DNA of 64,000 nucleotides from CACIAM-69d sp001698445 (GCF_043235035.1 NZ_JAZAQF010000021.1:1-64000), one strand, 5' to 3'. Positions 17,961-26,950 are shown, counted from the stretch's first letter. Translations and numbers: made by a program. Notes: a model not told the origin generated them from the letters alone.

Positions 17961-18105
17961 GCGACTGCACTGGGCGATCGCAGCTAAGTGATCGCGGCTA
18001 GAGAATCGCGGCTAGGCGACTGCACTGGGCGATCGCAGCTAAGCGATCGCGGCTAGAGAATCGCGGCTAGGCGACTGCACTAGGCGATCGCAGCTAGGCG
18101 ATCGA
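17961..18105. repeat. 55-bp tandem repeat, about 2.6 copies
   Basis: Units start with GCGACTGCACTGGGCGATCG at 17961, 18016 and 18071, an exact 55-bp period. Each unit contains HIP1-type sites (GGGCGATCGCAG and GCGATCGCGG). The array fills the gap between two convergent genes; degenerate copies run on to about 18175. Confidence 0.9.
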
Positions 18106-18163
18106 ACAATCAAACTAGGCGATCCAGCGATCAAACTACGCAATCGCGGCTAGAGAATCGCCC

Positions 18164-19411
18164 CTAGGCAACCCAGCGCCCGATCGCCACACCCAAGGTG
18201 GCCACCCCCGCCATCACCAACAGGCGTTGGGTTTGGGACAAATTTTGCTCAACCATAATTGTCCAAAGGGGCATGGCGGAAAAGGTGAAGGCCAAGGCTC
18301 CCACCATGCCCAACCAAACAACCCCCAATGCCAAATTAATGACCGTGACAGCGGAAGCCAAGGCCAACAGAGCGTTGCGCAGGGCCCCGCTCCAGGAAAC
18401 ATGCATCAGAAATTTGGTGAGCAGGCCAACGGTTAGCCCGGTGGCCCCACCCAACAGAATGCTCAACACCTGCTGAGGCAACGGAACCGCTAGGACAATC
18501 GCCATGGCCCCGCCGGTTAGGGCCAAAAAACCCCATTGCAACCCGGCCATCCCCGCCAAGGAACTACAGGCCAGCAGCAACCAACTGTGGGGCGGTGGAT
18601 CCAAAACGGCGAGGCTGCTGCCCCAGAGCGCATAACCCAAAAACCAGAGGGTTAACAATGGCAAGGGTAGGCGCTGGCCGGCTTCCCAGAGGTTCGCGGG
18701 TTTGGGTGGCGGCGGCGGCGGGCCCGCGTTGGGAACGGCAAAGTTGGGATTGCTCAACAAATAGCGATGGGGCCGATCGGGCGGGGGGGCGTTCGTTGTT
18801 GCATCGGTGGGTTCGATCGCCCCGGTCACCGCGTGATCGACAGGGTTCGATCGCCCTGAATCGATCGCTCGATCGGTGGTCGGTTGCGCTTGGGGCAAGG
18901 GATCGACGGGGCCCGGTTGCCAATCGGCGCTGAAGGGTTGTCCATCGGGCATGGTGGCGGCGGTGAAATCCCCTTGGGCGATCGGTTCCGAGTCCCAGTC
19001 GAAGATCGCGTCGGTCAAGTCTGCGGCCGCAAAACAAGCCCCGGTCAAAATTGCGCCGGTTAGGTTCGCCCCCCGCAAATTTGCCTGCCGAAAGTCAGCC
19101 GCCGACAAATCTGCCCCTTGCAGTTGGGCCGCCAACAGTTGGGCATTGACAAAGCTGGCTCCGCTAAAATTCGCCTTCTGGGCATTGACTCGATCGAGCC
19201 GGGCCGCACGCCATTGGCTTTCCGTGGCCGACACCTTCAGCAATGTGGCCCCGCTGCAATCCGTTTCGCTCAAATCAGCCCGATCGAGCTTGGCTTGGCG
19301 CAGGGACAGCCCCACTAACGACAGCTTGCGCAAACATTGCCCTTCCAGACTCACCCAAGGAAAGTCGCGCCGTCCCCGATCGAGCGCCAATTGAAACTCC
19401 GACAACTCCAT
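18164..19411 (-). CDS. Membrane protein with N-terminal pentapeptide repeats
   Basis: A 415-residue protein. Residues about 38-140 form a right-handed pentapeptide-repeat helix (A(D/N)Lxx register: LDRADLSETD, ADLSAADFRQANLRGANLTGA). A proline- and aspartate-rich linker (about 150-240, including PPPPPP) leads to a C-terminal region with about five membrane helices (about 250-412). Pentapeptide domains mediate protein contacts; the fusion to a membrane anchor is common in cyanobacteria, but the role of this one is unknown. It is divergent from ycf3, with 110 bp between starts that must hold both promoters. Confidence 0.85.
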   Translation of the reverse strand: MELSEFQLALDRGRRDFPWVSLEGQCLRKLSLVGLSLRQAKLDRADLSETDCSGATLLKVSATESQWRAARLDRVNAQKANFSGASFVNAQLLAAQLQGADLSAADFRQANLRGANLTGAILTGACFAAADLTDAIFDWDSEPIAQGDFTAATMPDGQPFSADWQPGPVDPLPQAQPTTDRAIDSGRSNPVDHAVTGAIEPTDATTNAPPPDRPHRYLLSNPNFAVPNAGPPPPPPKPANLWEAGQRLPLPLLTLWFLGYALWGSSLAVLDPPPHSWLLLACSSLAGMAGLQWGFLALTGGAMAIVLAVPLPQQVLSILLGGATGLTVGLLTKFLMHVSWSGALRNALLALASAVTVINLALGVVWLGMVGALAFTFSAMPLWTIMVEQNLSQTQRLLVMAGVATLGVAIGRWVA

Positions 19412-19521
19412 GGCAACGAATCATCCCCCTACCGCGCAATGCGGCAACCCATGGCGTTAAGCTATGGAGCAGGCTCCATCAGCAATCGTTCCCTATTTTG
19501 GCTTCAAAAGCAGCTTGACCC

Positions 19522-20043
19522 ATGCCTCGAACTCAAAAAAACGACAATTTTATTGACAAAACCTTTACGGTGATGGCGGACTTGATTCTGAAAGTGCTGC
19601 CCACCAACAAAAAAGCGAAAGAAGCTTTTGTTTATTACCGAGATGGCATGTCTGCCCAAGGCGAAGGTGAATATGCAGAAGCCTTGCAAAACTACGAAGA
19701 AGCCCTAAACCTAGAAGAAGATCCCTACGATCGCAGCTTCATCCTGTATAACATGGCTTTGATTTTTGCCAGCAATGGCGAACGGGACAAAGCCATTGAT
19801 TACTATCATCAAGCCCTTGATCAGAATCCGCGAATGCCCCAGGCCTTGAATAACATTGCCGTCATTTATCACTACAACGGCGAGCAAGCCCAAGCCAGCG
19901 GCGAAGATGAAGCAGCCGAGCGTTGGTTCGACAAGGCGGCGGAATATTGGAAGCGGGCCATTCGCTTAGCACCCAACAACTACATCGAGGCCCAAAACTG
20001 GTTAAAAACCACCGGGCGATCAAACATGGATATCTTCTTCTAG
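19522..20043 (+). CDS. ycf3: Photosystem I assembly protein Ycf3
   Basis: TPR protein that chaperones assembly of the PSI PsaA/PsaB core on the thylakoid membrane. The 173-residue length and start (MPRTQKNDNFIDKTFTVMADLILKVLPTN) are typical. Three TPR units span about residues 35-160 (AFVYYRDGMSAQGEGEYAEAL, SFILYNMALIFASNGERDKA, PQALNNIAVIYHYNGEQA), and the C-terminus ends NWLKTTGRSNMDIFF. The gene is monocistronic, divergent from the pentapeptide gene. Confidence 0.97.
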   Translation: MPRTQKNDNFIDKTFTVMADLILKVLPTNKKAKEAFVYYRDGMSAQGEGEYAEALQNYEEALNLEEDPYDRSFILYNMALIFASNGERDKAIDYYHQALDQNPRMPQALNNIAVIYHYNGEQAQASGEDEAAERWFDKAAEYWKRAIRLAPNNYIEAQNWLKTTGRSNMDIFF

Positions 20044-20498
20044 GTTGATTTCCCCATCGTTTTTCAATCGATTGGATGCTCATTTTCGAGCTGAGATCTA
20101 CATTGATTCTTGAGTCAATAGACCTCTTGTATCAATCAGGATCCTAGTCCTAAATTCCTCTCCCAGATTGCTGATTGACTGACAAAGCGCTCAAACGCTT
20201 GGTTCTCCGGTAGATTGGGTTTCGCAAAGCTCAACCCAACTCGATCACTACGAACCCTGCTGTTATTGGGTTTCGTACCTCAACCCAACCTACAAGATGA
20301 TTGTTGATCAGCCGATCTTGAGAAGAGGAATTTTCGGGAAAGAGGTCTTATGATCTGGGCTAATCCTTTGAATCCCAGGTAACGACGACAGGCCCCAGGG
20401 CGATCGCCTAGTATTGCCACTTAGGATTCAATTTCTTGATCTGTTGGGATCCTGGAAATTGACCTTTCAACAAGCAAACCATCGCAATTAGAGCTGCT
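20044..20498. other. Spacer largely made of a foldback element
   Basis: No gene. Most of the stretch (20120-20348) is a composite inverted-repeat element described separately; the gatC promoter should lie in the last 100 bp. Confidence 0.6.
20120..20348. repeat. Composite foldback (MITE-like) element
   Basis: Nested inverted repeats: AGACCTCTT (20120) with AAGAGGTCT (20340), and AAATTCCTCT (20152) with AGAGGAATTT (20324). In the interior, two direct copies of a TTGGGTTTCG...CAACCCAA hairpin lie at 20215-20239 and 20266-20288. No transposase or open frame lies inside. Confidence 0.7.
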
Positions 20499-20789
20499 AT
20501 GAGCCTCAGTTTGGACGAAGTTCGCAAAGTTGCCCATTTGGCGCGAATTCAACTGACTGCTGAAGAGGAGGAAAAATTCGCCGCCCAACTCAACAACATC
20601 CTGACCTATGTGGAACAGTTGAGCGAGTTGGATGTGACCGATGTGGAACCCACCACCCGGGCGATCGATGTGAATAATGTGATGCGTCCTGATCAACTCG
20701 ATCGCTACACCGATCGGGAAGGTTTGTTGGGATGTGCGCCCGATCGCGATGAAGATTTCTTCAAAGTGCCCAAGATCTTGAACAGCTAA
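20499..20789 (+). CDS. gatC: Aspartyl/glutamyl-tRNA amidotransferase subunit C
   Basis: Small subunit of GatCAB, which amidates Glu-tRNA(Gln) to Gln-tRNA(Gln). The 96-residue protein has the canonical start SLSLDEVRKVAHLARIQL and the region QLNNILTYVEQLSELDVTDVEPT, with a C-terminal DEDFFKVPKIL. gatA and gatB are not adjacent, as is common in cyanobacteria. A strong terminator follows within 50 bp. Confidence 0.96.
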   Translation: MSLSLDEVRKVAHLARIQLTAEEEEKFAAQLNNILTYVEQLSELDVTDVEPTTRAIDVNNVMRPDQLDRYTDREGLLGCAPDRDEDFFKVPKILNS

Positions 20790-20837
20790 ACGGGCGATCG
20801 GGTTAGGAACTCTGACCCATCCAAAAATTACACGGGG

Positions 20838-20864
20838 TGGGCGGATTCAATTCCGCCCATTTTT
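20838..20864 (+). terminator. Rho-independent terminator of gatC
   Basis: Stem TGGGCGGA/TCCGCCCA with a 6-base loop, followed immediately by TTTTTAT. Confidence 0.9.
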
Positions 20865-20885
20865 ATGGCTCACGCAAGCTGGCTC

Positions 20886-22013
20886 ATGCAATACCGACGA
20901 TTTGGCAAAACCAATCTTCAACTATCCGTCTTTTCCTTGGGGACAATGCGGTGTTTGGATTCTGCCGAGCAGGCGGCCGAAGTGTTTGCTCGGGCGATCG
21001 AGCTGGGAATTAACCATTTTGAAACCGCTCGGGGTTATGGAGCCAGCGAAGTTTTTGTCGGTCAGGCGATCGCCCAAGGAATTGTGCCGCGCGATCAAGT
21101 CATTCTCACCAGCAAACTATTACCCACTGGCAGCCCAGAAGAGATCGATCGGCAACTGACCGAATCCCTGGAGCGCCTGCAAACGCCCTATTTAGATTGC
21201 CTAGCCATTCATGGGGTGAATCTGCCAGAACATTTGGATTGGATTCAAGATCAACAATCGGGAATGGCCGCGTTGCATCGGGCCCTGGCTGATGGTCGAA
21301 TTCGTCATTTGGGATTTTCCACCCATGGGCCCTTGGCTTTGATTTTGCAGACCATTGCCACCGATCAATTTGAGTTTGTCAATTTACATTTCAACTACTT
21401 TTTTCAACGCAATGCCCCCGCTGTTCAAGCGGCCCTCGATCGGGATTTGGGCATTTTCATCATTTCCCCCGCCGACAAAGGGGGACAGCTCTACACCCCG
21501 CCGCCCACCTTGAGCCAACTCTGTGCGCCCCTGTCGCCGTTGGGAGCCGGTTACCGTTGGCTGCTGGCCCAACCGGGGATCACCACCCTGAGCGTTGGCC
21601 CCGCCAAGGTGGAAGAGTTGGGGGCGATCGAACCCTGGATTGAGCGCACCGAACCCCTCAGTGCGGAAGAGCAGGCAATTTTTAATCGGCTCGATCGACA
21701 CCAAATTGCGGCCCTCGAAACCGATCGTTGTGCCCAATGCTATGCCTGCTTGCCCTGTCCCGAGGAAATTCAAATTCCAGAGGTGTTGCGGCTGCGTAAT
21801 CTGGCGGTGGCTTTCAAAATGGTGGACTTTGGCCGCTACCGCTACGGCATGTTTGAAAATGCTGGACATTGGTTTCCAGGACAGCGGGGCGATCGCTGCA
21901 CGGAATGCGGTGATTGCTTGCCCCGTTGCCCCGAGCAATTAAACATTCCCGACCTATTGCAAGACACCCACGATCGACTCAGCGGCCGTTGGGGTCGTCG
22001 CCTCTGGGATTAG
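20886..22013 (+). CDS. Aldo/keto reductase with C-terminal ferredoxin-like domain
   Basis: A 375-residue fusion. Residues 1-270 are an aldo/keto reductase barrel: MQYRRFGKTNLQLSVFSLGTMR, ETARGYGASE with the catalytic Tyr (Glu where many AKRs have Asp), Lys in LTSKL and His in AIHGV. The C-terminal 90 residues carry two cysteine clusters: CAQCYACLPCP (the last spacing is two residues, not three) and CTECGDCLPRCP, suggesting one or two [4Fe-4S] centres. It could couple NAD(P)H chemistry to ferredoxin-type electron transfer; the substrate is unknown. ATG 20886 is chosen because the upstream ATG 20865 lies in the gatC terminator's T-run. Confidence 0.85.
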   Translation: MQYRRFGKTNLQLSVFSLGTMRCLDSAEQAAEVFARAIELGINHFETARGYGASEVFVGQAIAQGIVPRDQVILTSKLLPTGSPEEIDRQLTESLERLQTPYLDCLAIHGVNLPEHLDWIQDQQSGMAALHRALADGRIRHLGFSTHGPLALILQTIATDQFEFVNLHFNYFFQRNAPAVQAALDRDLGIFIISPADKGGQLYTPPPTLSQLCAPLSPLGAGYRWLLAQPGITTLSVGPAKVEELGAIEPWIERTEPLSAEEQAIFNRLDRHQIAALETDRCAQCYACLPCPEEIQIPEVLRLRNLAVAFKMVDFGRYRYGMFENAGHWFPGQRGDRCTECGDCLPRCPEQLNIPDLLQDTHDRLSGRWGRRLWD

Positions 22014-22047
22014 GCAACTGGATATCGGTATCACGACGGTTTTCAGG

Positions 22048-22107
22048 AAATACTTGAAAGAGTATTTGAAAGAGTATTTGAAAGGATGTCTGAAGGGATA
22101 TCTGAAG
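22048..22107. repeat. 12-bp tandem repeat, five copies
   Basis: Units AAATACTTGAAA, GAGTATTTGAAA (twice), GGATGTCTGAAG and GGATATCTGAAG. The array creates a spurious open frame reading KEYLKEYLKG. Confidence 0.9.
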
Positions 22108-22146
22108 AGTGGTTTTCGGCACAGGTCAAGCAATCATCATCGTCTG

Positions 22147-22313
22147 GGCAAGGGGCTTAGGGCCTGTCGTCGTTTAGCCCGAAGCCCTAGATCTACCGTT
22201 AGCAGATCGTGGGGGACAAGGGGCTTAAGCCCCTTGTTACGACGACTGGGACATGGAAAATCAATCATTTCCGCCTGATTCTAGGAAATGAAGACAGGCC
22301 CTAAGCCCCCTGT
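22147..22313. repeat. Foldback element containing palindrome family A copy 2
   Basis: The outer arms around GGGGCTTAGGGCCTGTC (22153-22169) and GACAGGCCCTAAGCCCC (22293-22309) are inverted. In the middle lies the perfect 22-bp palindrome 22216-22237 with core CAAGGGGCTTAAGCCCCTTG. Confidence 0.8.
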
Positions 22314-23077
22314 CTTCATCAGTTGGTGAAACCCGCAAGATAGCCGTTTAGGCTTTTCAGACATCCCCTGAGGGCTGAAAGTAATTGCCGCCATCCAAAT
22401 CTAGATAACAGTACAAATTTGTTTGAATTTCGTTGCTAAGTCGAATTTCAGATCGAGGTGTAAATCTTTTTTGAGTTCCTCGTAAAACCTAGCAGACAGT
22501 AGGTCAGACTGTTTTCTGATTTTTTCACTTTATTCTTCAACACATTACGCTTCAAGTTGACTTAAGAAGTGAATTGTTTAGATTATTTCTAAATATTTTT
22601 CAAATTATCTCCAAAGCATCTTTAAATTTCTTTTGAACCATTTACAAAACACTTTTTGTTATTTTTGCGACCATTTTTGCAAAATATTACGTAATCTTTA
22701 CAACACATAGGCAGAGGATCTGAAATATACTGAAAACATACTCAAAATCCACCCAAATCAGACCTAAGACTTCTCTAAAAAACAATTCAAACATTAAATC
22801 TTTCTTAAAGATCTAAGAAATTCGAGTGTGAATTTGAACCTTTGATCGAATCCGGATTCAAGAACCATTGTTGATGATCTTTAAAAAACGCAGAGGTTTC
22901 TAAAGATTGCTGATAGTAAAAGCTAAAAAAACAAAAAGATTCCTCTATTTTCATGGCAGACGCGCTACATCTGACATAGGGAATTTTGAGCCTTTGAACT
23001 TGGTTCCTAGTCCCCGCTAAGGAAACCAACCTAAGTAAACCTGTATGTTTGATGCCGCTCCTTTGGGAGAATATGCC

Positions 23078-26000
23078 ATGGCCAGCACTCAAGACGAGCA
23101 ATCGTTGACGATGAGAGCCGAAGAAATTCGGGTCGTTGGCGTTGTCCAAGGAGTCGGATTTCGTCCCACGGTTTATCGATTAGCGATCGAATGTGGACTG
23201 ATGGGATCGGTGGCGAATGATGGCGTGGGCGTGGTGATTCGGATTGCGGGCTATCCGGATCAAATTGATGTTTTTTTACAACGGCTTTATCAGGAAAAAC
23301 CGCCTCTTTCCCGCATTGATACACTGATCCGAACCCCGATCGCCCTTTCGGAGTTGATGGAATCAGGACTGCCATCGTCGAGTGGCAACCTGTCCGCTGT
23401 TTCTCCGTCGGAATCTGGTGCTTTGGGCACGCTGGCGGCCCCCGAGAAATTACCTGAGAAATTACCGACAGAATCAGCAGCCGAATCCGCGACAGAACTG
23501 CTAACGAACTTGCCCACAGGGCCATCTAGGTTCACAGCGACCTTTGAGTCTGGATCCGACGATCTCACTTGGGATGAACATTCGATCGCCCTGGGGCAAC
23601 AAACGGCGATGCAACTTCAGCGAAATCGCCAGGCAGCCCAGGCCGATGGCCATCCAAACAGTCATCAAGGGCCATCGATCGGGGACAAACCCCAGGGCCC
23701 CCGCTGCCCTTTGCATTTGCGACCAAAACATCGCCCTACCTATGCCCATGGACTGGAGGAGGAGTCGGTGGTGGCGAGGGAAACCGCGCAGCCCGTTCCT
23801 TGGAGGGCCGTGGCGGTTGCCGATGACGGCATGATCGAGCAGCAGGCTGGGGAAACTTACGGAGAAGTGATGGCGATGGATCGCCGGGAAGGGTCGAGCG
23901 CGGGGCAAGGGGAAGCCAAGAGTCACGGTCGATCGCGCTGGTTAGACAGGGGCCCCGAAGGTGAGCGGCCGTCCCCGATCGACCCTGAGCATGGCGCGGA
24001 ATCCGAGAGCGCTGGGCGGTTGGATCAGGTCGATCCGGTGCGGACTGAGTTGAATGGGCATTCTGGTGCGGATCAGACGGATTTAGGCGATCGGGATGAT
24101 CCCCGCTCGGCCGTTGATGGCAACGGAGCCGCAGCTCCCGCCAGCGATTCCCTGTCTCGATCGCGCTTGGATCAGTTGTTTGATAGCTCACCCACGGCTG
24201 CTCCCAGCGAACCATCGGGCGATTGGGGGCCGCGTTCTGGCATCCGTCCTGATGTCCGTCCTGGCATCTCAGATCGGCGATCGGGCGATCGGGCAGAACC
24301 CAACGATCAAGATTGGCGAGATCGTCCTCCATCGTTGGGGTTTGACCAGGACTTGCATCAAGATTCCACTCAAGATTTAGATCATGGTCTGTTAGATCAC
24401 GATCGGGGGGATCACAATCGGGGAGATCACGGTCTCAACCAGGATTTTGCTCAAGACTTACATCAGCCCCTGGATCCAGAACTTTCCAACTCCTTGGCGG
24501 AGGAGCTGGCAGAACTCTTGGAGCCGGCCATCGATCGGTTGCGGCCCTTGGAATCGGTAGAGCCGCCCACGACTCCCCTGGGGCCGATCGTGCCGGTGGT
24601 GGTGGATGATGCGGATCTGGGGCCAGCTTTGTATACGCCGCTGCAACCCCCAACCCCGATCGTGTCTCGATCGGCTCCCTTGCCGGTTTCCCATCGCAGC
24701 CGCGCCCTGGATTTGTCCTCGGCGGAACTCCTGGGGCGATCGCCCTTGTCTTTTCGGATTTTGGAGAGCCAGTCGGGCCCGGTGCGCACCCAAATTGCGC
24801 CGGACACGGCCACCTGTGCCGCCTGTCTGCGGGATTTGCACGATCCCCACAGCCGTTATTATCACTATCCCTTCGTGAACTGCACCCATTGCGGACCGCG
24901 GCTGACGGTGATTCGCTCCCTGCCCTACGATCGGGTACGCACCAGCATGGTGGGGTTTCAGCTCTGTCCTGACTGCCAGCGTGATTACGACAGTCCGAGC
25001 GATCGCCGCTTCCATGCCCAGCCCACGGCCTGCCCGGAATGCGGGCCGCGCATTTGGTTTGAGCGCCCCAACCAGCAACGGCCGATTGTGAAGGATGAGC
25101 AGGCGATCGCCCAGGCGGCAGAAGCCATTCGCCAGGGGGCGATCGTGGCCATCAAAGGCTTGGGCGGCATCCACTTAGCCTGCGATGCCACCCAGGAGGC
25201 CGTGGTGCAACGGCTGCGGGCCCGGAAACATCGCCCCCACAAGCCTTTGGCGGTGATGGCCCGCAATTTGGAGTCCGTGCGGCAGTTTTGCGTAGTCAGT
25301 GATCACGAGCGATCGCTCCTCTTGGGGGGTGCTGCCCCGATCGTGCTGCTCACGATCCGCGATCCTCATTATTTGGCCCCGTCGGTGGCTCCTGACATGA
25401 CGGAGGCGGGGGTGATGTTGCCCTACTCTCCCCTGCACCATCTCCTGATGAGTGCGGTGGATCGGCCCATTGTGCTGACCAGCGGCAACCGGGCCGGCAA
25501 TCCCCAATGCATTGACAACCACGAAGCCCATCTTCAGTTGCAGTCGATCGCCGATGCCTTTTTGCTCCACAACCGATCGATCCTGAATCGGGTGGATGAT
25601 TCGGTGGTGCGGGTGTTGCCCACTTCGGTACAGGTGATTCGGCGATCGCGCGGCTACGCTCCCAGTTCCATTAATCTGCCGCCGGGCCTCACCAACAGCC
25701 CGCCGATCTTGGCCCTGGGCAGCGATCTAAAAAACACCATTTGCCTCTCGCGGGACGGACAAGCCATTCTCTCGCCTCACATTGGAGACTTAGACTCGCC
25801 CGCCTGCCTCCAGGCCTACAGCACCGCAATCACGGACTTGCGCAATTTGTTTGACCACCGCCCCAGCGCGATCGCCGTGGACTTGCACCCAGACAGCCAA
25901 GCCGTGAAGGTGGGTGAATCCTTGGCCAAGGCCTTGGAAGTGCCATTGCTGCGTATTCAGCACCACCATGCCCACATTGCCGCCTGCTTGGCCGACAACC

Positions 26001-26815
26001 AATGGGGATTCGATCGCCCGCCCGTGTTGGGCATTGCCCTGGATGGATTCGGTTGGGGCAGCGATGGCACGGTTTGGGGTGGCGAGCTGCTGTGGACAAC
26101 CTACGAGCAATATCACCGAGTCGGGGCCCTTTGGCCAGCGCGGTTACTGGGGGGCAACCGCGCTGCTCAGGAGCCTTGGCGCAATCTATACGCCCAGTTC
26201 CACGCCATGGGCCTGCTCGATCGGGTGGACTCCGAAGAGTGGTTTGCCCAAAAGCCACTGAATCTACTGACGGGCATGGCCCAAACGGGGTTCAACAGCC
26301 CTTGGTCCTCATCCTGCGGACGGCTGTTTGATGCGGTGGCGGCCTTTTTGGGCTGTGCGCCCGACTGCTTGAGCTATGAAGGGCAAGCGGCGATCACCCT
26401 CGAAAACCTAGCCCGCCAAGCTTGGGATCAAGATCAGCAGGCCTACCCGATCGAGCTGCGATCGGAATCGCTGCTGTGGCTGCATCCCCAACCCCTTTGG
26501 GAAGCCCTGATTTTGGATCGGGCATTGGGGCTGCCCGAGGCGGTGATGGCCCTGCGGTTCCATCGCGGCTTGGCCCAGGCTTTGGTGCAAGCGGCCCAAA
26601 CCTTGAAGCAGCAGGGATTGCACTTTGGGGCGATCGCCTGTGGTGGTGGAGTCTTCCAAAATCGGCTGTTGTTGCAATGTTTGGAAGCCGCCCTGATAGC
26701 CAGCAATCTGCACGATCCCCTGCTGTTGCCGCAACAGGTTCCCGTAAACGATGGGGGCTTGGCGTTGGGGCAAACGGCGATCGCCGCCGCTTGGCTTCAG
26801 TTGGGCCATGTTTAG
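23078..26815 (+). CDS. hypF: HypF carbamoyltransferase with a giant internal insertion
   Basis: Starts cyanide-ligand synthesis for [NiFe]-hydrogenase: makes carbamoyl-AMP from carbamoyl phosphate and transfers it to the HypE C-terminal Cys. Numbering here is from the ATG at 23045; ATG 23078 (residue 12) is the better start because GGGAGA precedes it. Domains: acylphosphatase (about 28-107, VQGVGFRP), low-complexity insertion (about 108-565), two zinc fingers (CAACLRDL...CTHCG and CPDC...CPECG), YrdC-like, then the Kae1-like domain (QHHHAHIAA, IACGGGVFQNR). The total of about 1245 residues compares with about 770 usual for the family. The insertion has an Asp/His-rich centre (DHDRGDHNRGDHG). 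The frame is open throughout. Confidence 0.93.
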   Translation: MASTQDEQSLTMRAEEIRVVGVVQGVGFRPTVYRLAIECGLMGSVANDGVGVVIRIAGYPDQIDVFLQRLYQEKPPLSRIDTLIRTPIALSELMESGLPSSSGNLSAVSPSESGALGTLAAPEKLPEKLPTESAAESATELLTNLPTGPSRFTATFESGSDDLTWDEHSIALGQQTAMQLQRNRQAAQADGHPNSHQGPSIGDKPQGPRCPLHLRPKHRPTYAHGLEEESVVARETAQPVPWRAVAVADDGMIEQQAGETYGEVMAMDRREGSSAGQGEAKSHGRSRWLDRGPEGERPSPIDPEHGAESESAGRLDQVDPVRTELNGHSGADQTDLGDRDDPRSAVDGNGAAAPASDSLSRSRLDQLFDSSPTAAPSEPSGDWGPRSGIRPDVRPGISDRRSGDRAEPNDQDWRDRPPSLGFDQDLHQDSTQDLDHGLLDHDRGDHNRGDHGLNQDFAQDLHQPLDPELSNSLAEELAELLEPAIDRLRPLESVEPPTTPLGPIVPVVVDDADLGPALYTPLQPPTPIVSRSAPLPVSHRSRALDLSSAELLGRSPLSFRILESQSGPVRTQIAPDTATCAACLRDLHDPHSRYYHYPFVNCTHCGPRLTVIRSLPYDRVRTSMVGFQLCPDCQRDYDSPSDRRFHAQPTACPECGPRIWFERPNQQRPIVKDEQAIAQAAEAIRQGAIVAIKGLGGIHLACDATQEAVVQRLRARKHRPHKPLAVMARNLESVRQFCVVSDHERSLLLGGAAPIVLLTIRDPHYLAPSVAPDMTEAGVMLPYSPLHHLLMSAVDRPIVLTSGNRAGNPQCIDNHEAHLQLQSIADAFLLHNRSILNRVDDSVVRVLPTSVQVIRRSRGYAPSSINLPPGLTNSPPILALGSDLKNTICLSRDGQAILSPHIGDLDSPACLQAYSTAITDLRNLFDHRPSAIAVDLHPDSQAVKVGESLAKALEVPLLRIQHHHAHIAACLADNQWGFDRPPVLGIALDGFGWGSDGTVWGGELLWTTYEQYHRVGALWPARLLGGNRAAQEPWRNLYAQFHAMGLLDRVDSEEWFAQKPLNLLTGMAQTGFNSPWSSSCGRLFDAVAAFLGCAPDCLSYEGQAAITLENLARQAWDQDQQAYPIELRSESLLWLHPQPLWEALILDRALGLPEAVMALRFHRGLAQALVQAAQTLKQQGLHFGAIACGGGVFQNRLLLQCLEAALIASNLHDPLLLPQQVPVNDGGLALGQTAIAAAWLQLGHV

Positions 26816-26851
26816 GGTCTCGGTGATCCGGTGCTGGTAACCACTGGAAAT

Positions 26852-26926
26852 TACCAGCAATCACCAGCAATCACCAGCCATTCAAAATCACGAGCCATTT
26901 AAAGCCAGCCATTCAACGCCAGCCCT
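26852..26926. repeat. Short tandem repeats between hypF and hypC
   Basis: ACCAGCAATC-type 10-bp units (three) are followed by related AGCCATTCAAA/AGCCATTTAAA words of about 20 bp. Confidence 0.75.
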
Positions 26927-26950
26927 TAGGAGTCATTGAGAGGTTTCAGG

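Larger units (their letters stand above)
22014..23077. other. Long spacer upstream of hypF, with repeats and an AT-rich half
   Basis: No credible gene in about 1 kb. The first 300 bp carry a 12-bp tandem repeat and a palindromic foldback. From about 22370 to 23040 the sequence is strikingly AT-rich and free of GCGATCGC octamers, unlike flanking DNA. It may be a long regulatory region or leader for the hyp cluster, or a remnant of imported DNA. Confidence 0.6.

Noticed and set aside
22054..22278. 74-codon frame starting KEYLKEYLKG
   Set aside because: Its start is just the 12-bp tandem repeat and the rest crosses a palindrome; no gene features.
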